A stretch of 64,000 nt of DNA from Physcomitrium patens (taxonomy: Eukaryota; Streptophyta; Bryopsida; Funariales; Funariaceae): the NCBI RefSeq assembly GCF_000002425.4, contig NC_037267.1, positions 9,685,398 to 9,749,397 on the forward strand, in the 5' to 3' direction. The notes beneath the pieces are model-generated. The model worked only from the letters and a program-made list of their open reading frames with translations. It was not told where the DNA came from and searched no databases. The position numbers were made by a program, and so were the translations under genes. This document shows positions 23,587 to 33,428 of the stretch, piece after piece; the first letter of the stretch is position 1; each line of letters begins with the position of its first letter.

Positions 23587-23599
23587 GATTGACAAGAGT
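23587..23599 (+). promoter_or_regulatory. Candidate self-priming site, family A
   Basis: GATTGACAAGAGT directly follows the LTR. Its 11-base core TTGACAAGAGT is the exact reverse complement of ACTCTTGTCAA at 25589-25599 in the 3' LTR and, with one mismatch, of 23401-23411 in the 5' LTR. No tRNA primer site is visible. Function inferred from Tf1-type self-priming. Confidence 0.6.
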
Positions 23600-23798
23600 A
23601 CACCTACAATATCAAAGCTTTGTCTAATCTTGATTAAGAGTGGATTACCCCTTTTTCTTGATAAGATATAAGCGTATTAGAAGTTGCGGATTACCCTCTT
23701 CTAAACTAATATTGTCCTTAGTATTTTCTTTGTTTCCAAGTCCTCTCTTCTATTTGTCTTGAGCGATATTAGACATCTTCTCTCTTCTAAGTGTTATC

Positions 23799-24760
23799 AT
23801 GGCAGAACTTCTTGAAATGAAGAGTGCAATGGCACAAATGCAAGAGCAATTGAGGGAGTTAATGCTTGCAATGCATCAACTCAATTTACCACCACAAGGA
23901 ACAACAAGATTGGTAGAAAGTGAAGATATAGAAATGGTTGGAGTTGCTTCAACATCTGCATTAAACCATGTCTTTTCTCCTATGGTTGAACGCCCTTCAA
24001 ATATTAGAGAACCAAGAATTGTCCTACCCGAGAAGTTTGATGGCACCACATCCAAGTTTCGAGGATTTATCAATCAAGTGCAACTTGTGATTGAACTTCA
24101 ACCCTAGAGCTATCCAACTCCAGGATCATAAGTTAGATTCATTGGTACGTTTCTTTCAAGTTCGGCACTGTCGTGGTTTTCATCTTTTCTTGAAGAACGA
24201 GATCCAATATTGGATAATCTAGAGGCTTTTTTAGCGGAGTTTCGATTTGTGTATGGAGAACATGATGCAATTCATATTGCAACCAATAAGATCCGTATTT
24301 TACGACAAGGCAATCGATCAGTAACGTCATATGCTTCACAATTTCGACAACTTGCAACTGATATCAAGTGGGATGATGTTACACTTATTAGCCAATTTCT
24401 CTACGGATTACAATATGAGGTAAAAAAAATTAATGCTCAACTTACCTGATCCTCAAACATTGAGTCAAGCAATTGACTTTGCTGTGAAATGCGACAATCA
24501 CCTTTTTGAATTTCGATCTAAGAACCGTACAAGTCACCTCAACGTTACTATAATTCAATGGCAACACCAACACTTCTTCAACACATACATTCGGAAGTAG
24601 AGGATATGCAAATTGATGCACTACGTTTCAAACCTCTTATTGAGCAAGAAAAGACTCGTCGTCGTCAAAAAAGATTATGCTTATATAGTGGAGAACCAAA
24701 GCACACTTCTCAACATTGTCCAAAGAAATGACGCAATCACAAAATGAAGAATATGGCTAT
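23799..24760 (+). pseudogene. Family A gag (few disruptions)
   Basis: Starts at ATG 23799 with a predicted coiled-coil-like N terminus (MAELLEMKSAMAQMQEQL), followed by the gag capsid region. The same frame carries 24210-24449 (FRFVYGEHDA.., SYASQFRQLA), so only stops near 24105 and 24130 separate the two parts. A frameshift lies in the A-rich run at about 24420. A zinc-knuckle relic near 24673-24720 keeps CLYS..H..C, with the second cysteine changed to serine. It would encode the RNA-packaging polyprotein. Confidence 0.75.
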
Positions 24761-24811
24761 GAAAGAAGATAATATGTCAGAAAATGAATTTGTCCAACTA
24801 CAATAGGGACC

Positions 24812-25516
24812 GTGCGGCTGGAATCTTGTACAACTTCTAGTAAAGGTCTTATTCTCTCCTCAGAGCCCTCTCTTTGTTTTACATTAAATGTTGTTTTAGG
24901 ACCTAAATATTATAAAGTCTCTACCTTGTTAGATTCAGGAGCCTCAGCGTGTTTTTTAGATGAAGAATTTACTAAAAGACATAGCATATCTTTAGTAAAG
25001 AAAACTAAACATGTTCATGTAGAAGTCATAGATGGTCGTCCATTGTCTTCTGGACATATTACTCATGAAATCCTTCCTATACAAGTAATAATCAATGGTC
25101 ATAATAGTTTTTTAGTATTTAATATCATTAGATCTCTCTCTAATCCAGTTATTTTAGGTTTATCGTGGTTAGAAAAATACAACCCTCCAATAGATTGGAT
25201 TTCCCGAACTCTCACTTTCTCTAAAAGTATAACTAACAGTGTAGTTAAGCAAGTAGAGAGTCATAAGTCGAGTTCAATTAAACCCGCATTTATAGGTGCA
25301 AAAGCTTTCTTGCACGCTGCTATGAAAGAATCACCATACATTATTTATGCTACACCCATTTCTACTGGTGAAAGGACTTCAAGTGGCATTCCAAGCCAAT
25401 ATCAAGAATTTCAAGATGTATTTCAAAAAAAGAATGCGGATACACTTCCAGAACATCGTCCTTATGATTGCTCAATTAACCTTCAAGAAGGAGCACAACC
25501 GCCATTCGGATTATCG
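24812..25516 (+). pseudogene. Family A protease and RT lead-in
   Basis: Open for about 235 codons. An aspartic protease motif LLDSGASACF lies around residues 39-48 and LGLSWLEKYNPPIDW follows at about 115-130, both typical of gypsy proteases. The C-terminal part (YQEFQDVF..LPEHRPYDCSINL) is the start of the RT segment, which the internal deletion then removes. The protease itself appears intact, but it lacks a joined gag frame. Confidence 0.8.
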
Positions 25517-25774
25517 AGGTCCTATAGAACGTCGCCATGTAGCCCCTAGTTAGAGAGTATATATAGAGACAAGAGTGAAGGCTTCTTCACTCTTGTCAAC
25601 TCCTTTCTTACTTCTAGTCTAGTTTCAAGGGTCTCTAGTTTTCTTGTCTTTTGGCAATAGCCATTCCAATTTCTCTTTCAATATATATAATTGTTTATTT
25701 ATATTTTATTACCTCTCTTTGAGTGAATGCTCACTTGTTTGAATTGTTTTTTCATCGAGTTCTTATCTTTGACA
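25517..25774 (+). repeat. Family A 3' LTR, right half
   Basis: Matches 23331-23586. TATA-like TATATATA at 25558-25565, predicted RNA start at 25589. A hairpin lies at 25568-25597. Confidence 0.85.
25568..25597. repeat. 13-bp hairpin at predicted start site of family A LTR
   Basis: GACAAGAGTGAAG and CTTCACTCTTGTC are perfect reverse complements around a GCTT loop. The right arm contains the predicted RNA 5' end; the left arm repeats the primer-site sequence. Equivalent imperfect stems exist at 2768, 23379 and 38372. Confidence 0.7.
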
Positions 25775-25985
25775 TTTATCCTCTCATGTTCATACTTGCT
25801 TTAGCTCTTGCTTGTTATTTCTTCAGCTAATATTTGACCAATCTTTTGGTTGCTTGTTCATTAGTCTCTTCATCGTTCTTCAACCATTATTAGCATTTAT
25901 GCATTATAATGTTACTGCTTTTTCTTCCTTGTATCTTTTAGTAGTGTTTTTTTGGTCTACCTTTGTGAGTCATTGTGAGTCACAA

Positions 25986-27419
25986 AATTGATTTACTTGT
26001 CGTTTAAGATAAAAACAAAATACATTTATATTCCTAAAGTTTATGCTTTAATGAAAAGTTAGTATATAAGATCTTAGATAAATAAAAAGAAATTTATTAG
26101 TAGTAGACTTAGGACTAATAGTAGAAATATTTGTGTGAATCTTGAAAAAAATGACAAGTATTAGTGCCAATTACTATTTTGTGTTTAGAAGATTGAATTG
26201 TAGTTAAGATAGTTTAGATTGTCTTATTGCTTTGATTTATACATTTTATTTTATTTAATGGGAGGTGATTGTTACATGCTTTGTCCTTAAGTGCCATAAT
26301 AATTTTGAGTGAATTGCATCATATTAATTATTTCATTAATTATTCTTAAGAATCATGCTTGAAACATTGCAAAGTTATTTTGTCAAATTTAGATGCCGAT
26401 CAATCAAATTCGAGTATCTTAGTAAAATTTAGTTTGTAAGTTAAGATGTATGGAAGGTGTTAGATAGTTGGCAAGAAAATAAAAACAAAAAAGTTGTCAT
26501 TATTAATATTTTTGTTCTGAAATCTTCGACGGCTCTTCGTTGAAAAAAGATATCTAGTCTTTCTATCATACTTGTTTTTTGATTCTAAATTTTGGAACAT
26601 TAGATACTGTAATGGATCAATTGGTCAAAAAGATTAGGGGCATTTGCATGGTTTTCTTTTTTTCTTTTTTTCTTATTTGTATATGATAATTAGAGGGATC
26701 AGTGATTATAGATTTGTTGTTATTTTTTTTCTTTTTCTTTTTAGCTCTTGTTATTATAATTTAGTGAAGAATTGGGTAATATCTTTCTTTGTCAATAAGG
26801 CCAATGATTCTAATATTATTTGTTAATTTCTACTCTATTAATTGACTGCTCTCAAAGAACTTCATTGGATTGATTATTCTTTAATTGTATGTTTTCAATG
26901 TGTAGTTAGAACAGTGGAGCTCAAATCAATAGTATTGCAAAGCTCAACCTTAGATTGTTTTTAAGCTTGTAGTAGCTAGTATACATGCCTTTTCATGTAG
27001 ATGTAGGAATTTATACTATTTAGATTTTGTTTCTTTTTTTTCTTTTATTTATTCATTTTTTTTATTCTTGTCATGTTAGTAGTGTTGGAGAGTGTGATTT
27101 TGTTGTTCTTGGTTGTAGTAGGCAATTTTGAAAATGTTTTATTCAATTGTTAGTGCTTGTAGTATAGTCACTTTATGTTAAAAGTCATGAGTCCTTAGGT
27201 TCTATTATTAGAATTAGACAATCTTGGATTTTTCTTCTTATATAATGGTTGATGAAATATCAATGATTGTTTTCTTTTATTTTTTTCTTATGATATTGCT
27301 TACACGGTAAAACTTTTTGTTTGTATGTCATTATTAATTGTTGATTTTTATTGTGTGAATTCAAAAGATATGAATGGATTTGATTGTAGTAGATTTATGA
27401 CTTTCTATTTAGATAATAG
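25986..27419. other. AT-rich spacer, no gene seen
   Basis: T-rich on the plus strand with no supported coding sequence or match. It may include more decayed minus-strand gypsy pol that I could not recognise. Confidence 0.4.
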
Positions 27420-27439
27420 AGTTCTAAATTATATTGTGG

Positions 27440-27790
27440 AAAAAATTGAGATTATAAGAAATTCAATCCATTTGATAATTATATTTTTTTATCTATAATA
27501 AATCTAAAATAATTAAATAAAAAAAAGATCTAATAATATTAAATTTTATTAAACTATTATAAATATTTTTTGGAAAATTTATATAATTAATTTCATGAAT
27601 AATATCTCTATAAGATAAAAGATAATAATTAATGCCTTCTATATATATAAGTTTATTTTTTTTATCAATGATATTTCTTGTGTATTAACAAGTTTTCATT
27701 TATAAAATAAACAAAGGCTCATGAATCTAACCAAATAAATGCTTTGTCATTTTTTTAGTCTTAAATAAATATATATTGTAGAATAACATG
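27440..27790 (-). pseudogene. Family A protease relic (minus)
   Basis: The reverse complement aligns with the family A protease, including the LLDS-type segment near 27740-27700, but is broken by stops. It belongs with the minus-strand gag at 28200-28700. Confidence 0.5.
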
Positions 27791-27966
27791 AAGGATATGA
27801 AAAGAAAATATGATATGTATAATGTGTTGCATAAGATTCTAACTGCATAATTTTTATTACAGCTATACAAATTTGTATTAAGAAATATTTACTTCTTTAG
27901 CAATCATATTTATATTGTGGTTGTATTATTTTTTTAGACAATGCTAAATAATGTGTTTAAGTTTTC

Positions 27967-28032
27967 TTCATAATAATAATGGCATAAAAATAATATAAAC
28001 ATAAATTATTTTTATGCCATCATTATTATGAA
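27967..28032. repeat. 28-bp foldback with adjoining poly(A)
   Basis: Arms 27967-27994 and 28005-28032 are reverse complements with one mismatch (core ATGGCATAAAAATAAT) around a 10-base loop. A run of 25 A (28031-28055) starts in the right arm. Outside it, TTAAG on the left and CTTAA on the right suggest that the palindrome was longer before the A run expanded. Confidence 0.85.
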
Positions 28033-28199
28033 AAAAAAAAAAAAAAAAAAAAAAACTTAATGAAATATTTAATAAATATTATATCAATTTGTATAGGTTT
28101 CGATTATGGTGATTATATTTTTAAAAATTTAGGAGTTTTTGTTATAAATTGACTTATTATTTTCAAACCAAATCTTTTTTTTATGGTGTCTTTTAAGAA

Positions 28200-28710
28200 G
28201 TTGATTGTTATGTATAATGGCTTAAATGGTAAATTATTCTAATGAATATGCTTTTAGTATATTTAATAATAAGCTTCTAAATAAAAATGCACCTATGAAT
28301 TCAACTTGAGTAAATCTATTAGAATATTGAGAAGAATGTAATCTTAAATAAAGCTTGACTTGTTGTAAAAATCTTCAAAATTTTAATCTTATTCCAATAA
28401 ACTTCTATAGCATATCAATTTTTGTATGCTTCATACTTATAGTAACAAGTCTTTTTGAATTCACTTGTAAGGTTGTTATGCTTGATTTTCTTAACTAGAC
28501 AGTTTTTTGATATAGACATTGGGATTCATTATTAAGTTCTTTTATAGGTATAAGATTAATATTTCCATTGTTGATATTGGCGGTACATTATTTTTTTGCT
28601 CTAAGAACATTGATAAGCTCATGAAGATTTGTAGTAGTTTTAAATCTATTTTCACTTCTACCAAGTAGAGCATTCATAATTTTTTCTTCCATCTTTTCAA
28701 CAAAAAAAAA
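28200..28710 (-). pseudogene. Family A gag N-terminal relic (minus)
   Basis: The reverse complement matches the family A gag start and capsid lead (equivalent to 3226-3560), including the HELI-type segment near 28615. The C-terminal gag is missing and the foldback DNA lies there instead. Leader-like sequence continues to about 28920. Confidence 0.6.
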
Positions 28711-29109
28711 TTAACAACTCTATAAATCAAATTAGATGAAAGCAATTTGTAATTCGTAATATCAAATTATTATTTTTCAAATAAATTTATTATATATATA
28801 TTTTTTAAAATCAATAATAAAATTTTTTTAAAAAAGAAAAAAAATCAAAAGTGTTTAATATGCAACCTTTAAAACACAACAAAAAAAGTAAGATAATCCA
28901 CTTACTTCTAAAATAAAATAAAAATTTTAAATTTATATTCTTGTCAAAAACATGAATCACAAACAATTAAAATATCAATATATTTTTATGTTACTAAAAA
29001 GAATAGATATTTATTTTAAAATAATATAATATTAAAACTAAAATATCTAATATTAAAAATAAGACTATAAACTTTTGAAATAATATTAAAAATAAAAAAG
29101 ATGTTAATA

Positions 29110-29290
29110 AGAGTAAAAAAGGCCTCAATCTTATATCTATATATAATATCTAATTATGGATTACGTGGTAATGTTCTATAAGATCTTTAATACATATCCT
29201 ACTTTTAAAACACATGTTTAATTTACAAGATAAGTATTTTTTTTTTATTATTTTTACTTAATTCTACTTATCTTGATAATTATTAATATT
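29110..29290 (-). repeat. Family A LTR fragment (minus)
   Basis: The reverse complement shows ..CTTATCTTGTAAATT.., ACATTACCACGTAAT and TATATATAGATA, matching the central family A LTR including the TATA-like region. It is the 5' LTR remnant of the minus-strand copy whose gag lies at 28200-28710. Confidence 0.6.
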
Positions 29291-29299
29291 AATTTTATC

Positions 29300-29795
29300 T
29301 ATAAAAGTAGAAAGAGAGTTGCACAAGTTCCATATAGATTGTAGCACCTTAAATGTAGATAAGATGGTGAGATTAAGATCTTGTAGCTTCTTTAGGACAT
29401 CCTTGTACATTACTTGTGAGCCTTGGTGAGGTTCAAATCATTGATTTTTTAGGCAAATTATCCTTTAGATGAAACATATTTACTTAGTTCTTTTATTATT
29501 TATTTTTTATCTTTAAATATTTTTAATTTATTAAAAATATTTAAAAATTTAAAATTTAAAAATAAGATTTTTGATTTTTACTTTTAAATTTTGATTAGAT
29601 AAAAATCTAGTGAATAAATTATGACTAGCTTTATAATGTATAATTTTTTGATTGTAATCATTCACTTGTTTTGTGTTGTTATTATTATTATTTTTATTTT
29701 CTTTTTACTTCATACATCCAATTAAAAAAAACTCTTAATTGAAGCCATCTTATAATTTGAGTTGAAGAGTCTTCTATTGATATAATAATAGTACT
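29300..29795 (+). repeat. Family D LTR fragment (3' part)
   Basis: Aligns with 9285-9800 of the solo LTR: shared GATTGTAGCACCTT, CTTGTGAGCCTTGGTGAGG, ATTATGACTAG and TTAATTGAAGCC blocks. The left part of the LTR is absent. Confidence 0.65.
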
Positions 29796-30184
29796 TCTAT
29801 GGTGAGATTGCTAATATATGTATTTTTTAAAAAAATATTAAAATACTACAAAAGATTTTTAATATTTAAAAAATTATTATAATTTCTACTAAATATAGAA
29901 TCTATATTTTTATATATTCTAATAATAGGTAATATATATATGACATTATTTATTAACATGATTTTTTTAAAGTAAAAAAATACAAATAAGTTAGATAATT
30001 GGAATTTATTTAAAATTTATTTAATTATGTAGTTAAAAATTTGAGCATCACAAATATTTGCCAGTAATATTTAGATTATCTTATAATGGCTACATGGCCG
30101 TAGCCTAATTCTTCTAATTATAATTATAAGATTATAATTAAAGATTTTTATTTTATTATTTTTTAATACTAATACCAAATCAAA

Positions 30185-30275
30185 GATATATCTTAGTTTG
30201 TAAGAAGCTTCTACAAAATCTTCTTTATAGCAAGTATACATAGATACAAGAATGACGTCCTTCTTAATCTTGTCA
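30185..30275 (+). repeat. Family A LTR start-site fragment
   Basis: Contains AAGAAGCTTCTA, TATACATAGATACAAGAATGA and AATCTTGTCAACACC, matching the TATA/start region of family A LTRs. It lies immediately upstream of the LTP copy 2 island. Confidence 0.5.
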
Positions 30276-30623
30276 ACACCTTCAAAAGAAAAACTTGAAT
30301 AAGATAAAACAGTTACACTGTACAGAATTAAACACAACATCCTATAACAAGATAGTTAGATTTAATAAATTTTATTGCAAATTCCAGATTGTAAATTGCA
30401 ACCCACAAAAAGGCGAACCTTAAAACGTAGTGCTGCAAGAAATTCTAGCTTTGTGTTGTGAAAATAACAAGAGTAAAGGATGAGGAATTGCATTTAACTG
30501 TAATTAAATGTTTGGTTTCGAAAACTTAACGGCAGTATGTAAAAGAGCCACTGTAAGACTTATTTGCATATCCAGAAATTCAATAAAAATTTACCATTAA
30601 ATGCACACGCAATGTCAAACATG

Positions 30624-30965
30624 AATGAGATACAAATGAAAAACAGAAACCCCATAGTTGACCCTCAAGAAGCAGCATCCAAAGAGCTTTTTAAAGGTAT
30701 AAATGGTATGCCTGTTGCGATCTGCAAGAGGAAACCTGGGATTCCCTGGCCATTCATCTCCGTGTTGTCAGGCATCAATGGCGATGCGCAAATTTTTATT
30801 CAGCATGTTGGTAGTCCTGGTGGTAAGCCCACCCTTGCGCAGTTCAAGCTTAGAGAATGGATCAGACAGAGTTACAGGGGCGTACTCTCGATCTCATACT
30901 TAAGTTCAGTTGGCCTGCAATCTTCCAGCTGCTGCGTGTCTGTATCTAGCGTTGTGCCCTGGTGA
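30624..30965 (+). CDS. Upstream ORF conserved between LTP paralogues (copy 2)
   Basis: An open frame with its first ATG near 30615-30624, ending at TGA 30965, 70 bases before the LTP start. From about 30700 it is paralogous in the same frame to 16084-16419 (GIN-x-DAQ, PTLAQ, EWIRQ). Upstream, the homologous region in copy 1 is not open, so only the 30700-30965 part is supported by comparison. Unknown function; it may be a regulatory leader ORF or an exon. Confidence 0.35.
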   Translation, partial: NEIQMKNRNPIVDPQEAASKELFKGINGMPVAICKRKPGIPWPFISVLSGINGDAQIFIQHVGSPGGKPTLAQFKLREWIRQSYRGVLSISYLSSVGLQSSSCCVSVSSVVPW

Positions 30966-31034
30966 AATCGTGTAGATCGTGGGCTTGGGTGGATGCACTG
31001 CAACAAGTACAAGGAAGTTGTAGGGACCGCCGAC

Positions 31035-32132
31035 ATGGAGAAACCTGCGTGCAGCGTCATCGCGATGGTAGTCTTGGCTCTGGTCCTAAACGCCCCCGGC
31101 ACTGCGCAGGCGCAAATATGCGCAGACAGCCAAGCGGCGGTATTGTATGTTTCTTGCTATGGTTATTTGGAGGATACTTTAACGTATCCGGATACCTCTT
31201 GTTGCGATGAAGTTGGATATTTATACAAGTTGGAAGGGGCTGACTGTTTCTGCGACGAAGTTAGATCATTGACCGCATTGTACCCTACTTCGAACGCGAA
31301 TAAAGCAAGCTCCTTGCTCAGAGACTGTAAACTATCTGCTGGAGCATCGTGCTCTACGACACCTTCATCAGCGCCCCCTGCCTCTCCCGTGTCCCCTTCG
31401 TTACCTACGCCTGGCTCCATCGGTGGCATTAACACTCCAATTGAACAATCAAGCCCGAGTTCGACGACCAATGAGCCTCCAGGTACTGTTTCCATTTTCC
31501 ATCCCCAGCTCGTTGTAAATTTTATGGTGTTAATCCTCAAAGGCAAGACCACCAAACCGGGGTCTTCAAAATGCCATGCGGATACACCTCGTGGTCTTCG
31601 TTGACAGGCTCGTTCTTCTAGTTTAGGGCTTGTGCACAGTGTAGTTTGCGTAGGCTCATGTAGAATCATTCGTCACCACATTCAATCAGTAACCTGTGGT
31701 CTGCGTCGGGATGCTACAGGATCTCTGAACCTAGCTGCTCCGATCGGGGGAAGCGTAGGAGGAATCACAGCTCTCGGAATCATCTTGATTTTGATCGGAA
31801 AATTTACGAACATGTTCTCGAGATGCTGTAATTGCCATTGGTTTGTGAATGTAGGCGGACGCAATGGTAATGACAATGCCAAGGCCAACGCCGGTTTACC
31901 ACAACATCAGCCGCAGCATCCAAATGGATATCCATATCCAGCACCCGGTGGTTTACCACAACATTATCCGCAGCAACCAAATGGATATCCTTACCCAACA
32001 CCAGCTACTGCTAACCAAGGGCGAGCTCCTCCAAGTGCTCAAGTTTTCTCATTTTTCAACGATTTAAATGCAGCAGAGAACGCCAGTACTCACACTAAAC
32101 CGGATACGGCTGTGGAAGATCATGATGGTTAA
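31035..32132 (+). CDS. Eight-cysteine LTP-like single-pass membrane protein, copy 2
   Basis: Two exons, 31035-31482 and 31720-32132, join in frame across a GT..AG intron to give 286 residues. Signal peptide 1-26 (AQA cleavage), cysteines at 29, 41, 56, 57, 71, 73, 98 and 106 exactly as in copy 1, Ser/Pro linker to about 149, transmembrane helix about 159-177 and the same RCCNCHWF juxtamembrane motif. The tail holds two copies of GLPQHxPQxPNGYPYP (31890-31999), where copy 1 has one degenerate unit, then a C terminus THTKPDTAVEDHDG. The ectodomain (residues 27-106) differs from copy 1 at 37 of 80 positions with all cysteines kept. Lipid binding at the cell surface is inferred from the family. 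Confidence 0.85.
31483..31719 (+). other. Intron 1 of LTP copy 2
   Basis: Begins GTACTG and ends GCTACAG. Nearly identical to the copy 1 intron. Confidence 0.75.
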
Positions 32133-32345
32133 GCTATGGTTTGCATAACGTTTGCAGATTGTCATTTCACATCGCGCTGTACTGATCTTCTGTGCGCCCT
32201 GCATGTGCAGGATAAGTATCTGCACATTTGGCAAGTGGAACGCTCTTCGTTTGATTGATTATGAGGAACCTTGAGCCGGTCTTGAGTCTGCACGTCAAGA
32301 CCTGATGTAATGTAGTTTCAATCATTTATTGTTCAACTAGTGTGA

Positions 32346-32374
32346 CCCGGGGGGCCGTGCTTTGGCCCGGGTAG
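32346..32374. repeat. GC-rich inverted repeat
   Basis: ACCCGGGGGGCC pairs with GGCCCGGGT with a short bulge. It is the most GC-rich short palindrome in the window and lies about 210 bases after the LTP copy 2 stop. Confidence 0.55.
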
Positions 32375-32439
32375 GAACCATATGTCAGGTATCATGTGAT
32401 CTCTGTTACCATTAAATCTTGCTTTCTCTGGCACTGTAT

Positions 32440-32631
32440 TACTGCTATTTGAATACAGGGTAAAATGCCTAAAATAGGGTGTGTTTGTGAGGAAAGATTA
32501 ACTAGATAAGTTCATCGATCACATATAGATGAAATCATAACTCTTGGATGTTTTTTGGACGGTTATACTGCAGTCACCAAATCCTAACCCCTAATGGATG
32601 AATGTTGCGACTGATGGGTGAATACTTCCAA
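32440..32631 (-). mobile_element. Possible copia 3' LTR on minus strand
   Basis: At 32623-32650 the plus strand reads TTCCAACACCCCTCTCAAACTTGG. On the minus strand this is a purine tract (AAGTTTGAGAGGGG) followed by an LTR start TGTTGGAA, a common copia arrangement. The LTR would extend left from 32630; its outer end is not resolved. The DNA to its right (32632-33000) shows no readable copia domain. Confidence 0.35.
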
Positions 32632-33428
32632 CACCCCTCTCAAACTTGGTTTAAATATTCAAATCATATTGTGTGTTGTTCGTGTTGTCTAAGTTGTACC
32701 TCTAATGTCTCAGTTATTATGTACTAGTATCTACTGAACGAGTGAAGAAAGAATTTGGCGTTGCTGAGCTAAAGGAGTGAATTGGTGTTGCTTAGCTGTG
32801 ATGGAAAGAATTCAAATTTGAGATTGTGAGCCACAGAAGAGTTTGGATAGTTTGAAACTTTTGGTTGTTGTTGCTGGATTAGCTTGTGATTTGGTTTTGA
32901 AGAATACAAGTTTGTTGTTTTTGAATTAGCTTGCTTGTTGTAATCTCTTGCTCATGAAATTCTCTCAGGTTCATTGCCACGTACCCCTTCTACAAGATTG
33001 CTTGTGGTTTTTGTGCCAAAATCCGGACCATGGGACGCTCATTGATTGGCGGCGGCAAATTCGAGTCATTTACAGCTCTGCTTGGATTTGTTCAAAGCGG
33101 TGTGTAGAGAGGCAGTGTTGGATGCAGATGATGAGCTGAGAAGCCAATGCGGATGGTGAGTTGGAGAGTGTGGTTGATATAGTTGATTCTCATGCCAGTC
33201 TCACGCATTGGTTGTCCGCAATTCAAATTCGCGTTCAAACGCTGTCAAGACTTGGCTACTGGAGAAGAGGCTGCCAAAGACGACCAACGCCGAGAGGTGC
33301 AGATGGAAAGCAACCGGAGATGGCACGGAGGCGGCACAACGGTGATGATCAACAAAGCATTTTTCCAAGGCGATGCTGCTACTATTACGAAGACTTGAAC
33401 AATTGAGTGAATCTCGTTTTTTTTTTTT

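Larger units (their letters stand above)
23021..25779 (+). mobile_element. Family A copy with intact ends, internally deleted (23026-25774)
   Basis: Begins TGTCATGG at 23026, ends TTTGACA at 25774 and is flanked by TTTAT on both sides (23021-23025; 25775-25779). It contains a full 5' LTR, leader, gag and protease, then jumps from the protease/RT boundary (about 25516) into the middle of the 3' LTR. RT, RNase H, integrase, chromodomain and about the first 300 bases of the 3' LTR are gone. The junction shares AGGTC with the LTR, suggesting microhomology. It is the least mutated family A copy here. Confidence 0.9.
21718..25985 (-). mobile_element. Ty3/gypsy relic, family G (minus), split by family A copy
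   Basis: On the minus strand, 22197-21718 is one frame with a single stop, reading ..LKINVDINEELAREAK.. and FALTYKD..IPPPHQ, which is the conserved lead-in to the RT domain of plant gypsy elements. Upstream pieces continue to 22650 in a shifted frame (Lys/Gln/Glu-rich). To the right of the family A insertion, minus-strand sequence begins with a basic start (MTHKGRPKK) at about 25985. The relic ends at 21718 before the RT core. Confidence 0.6.
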
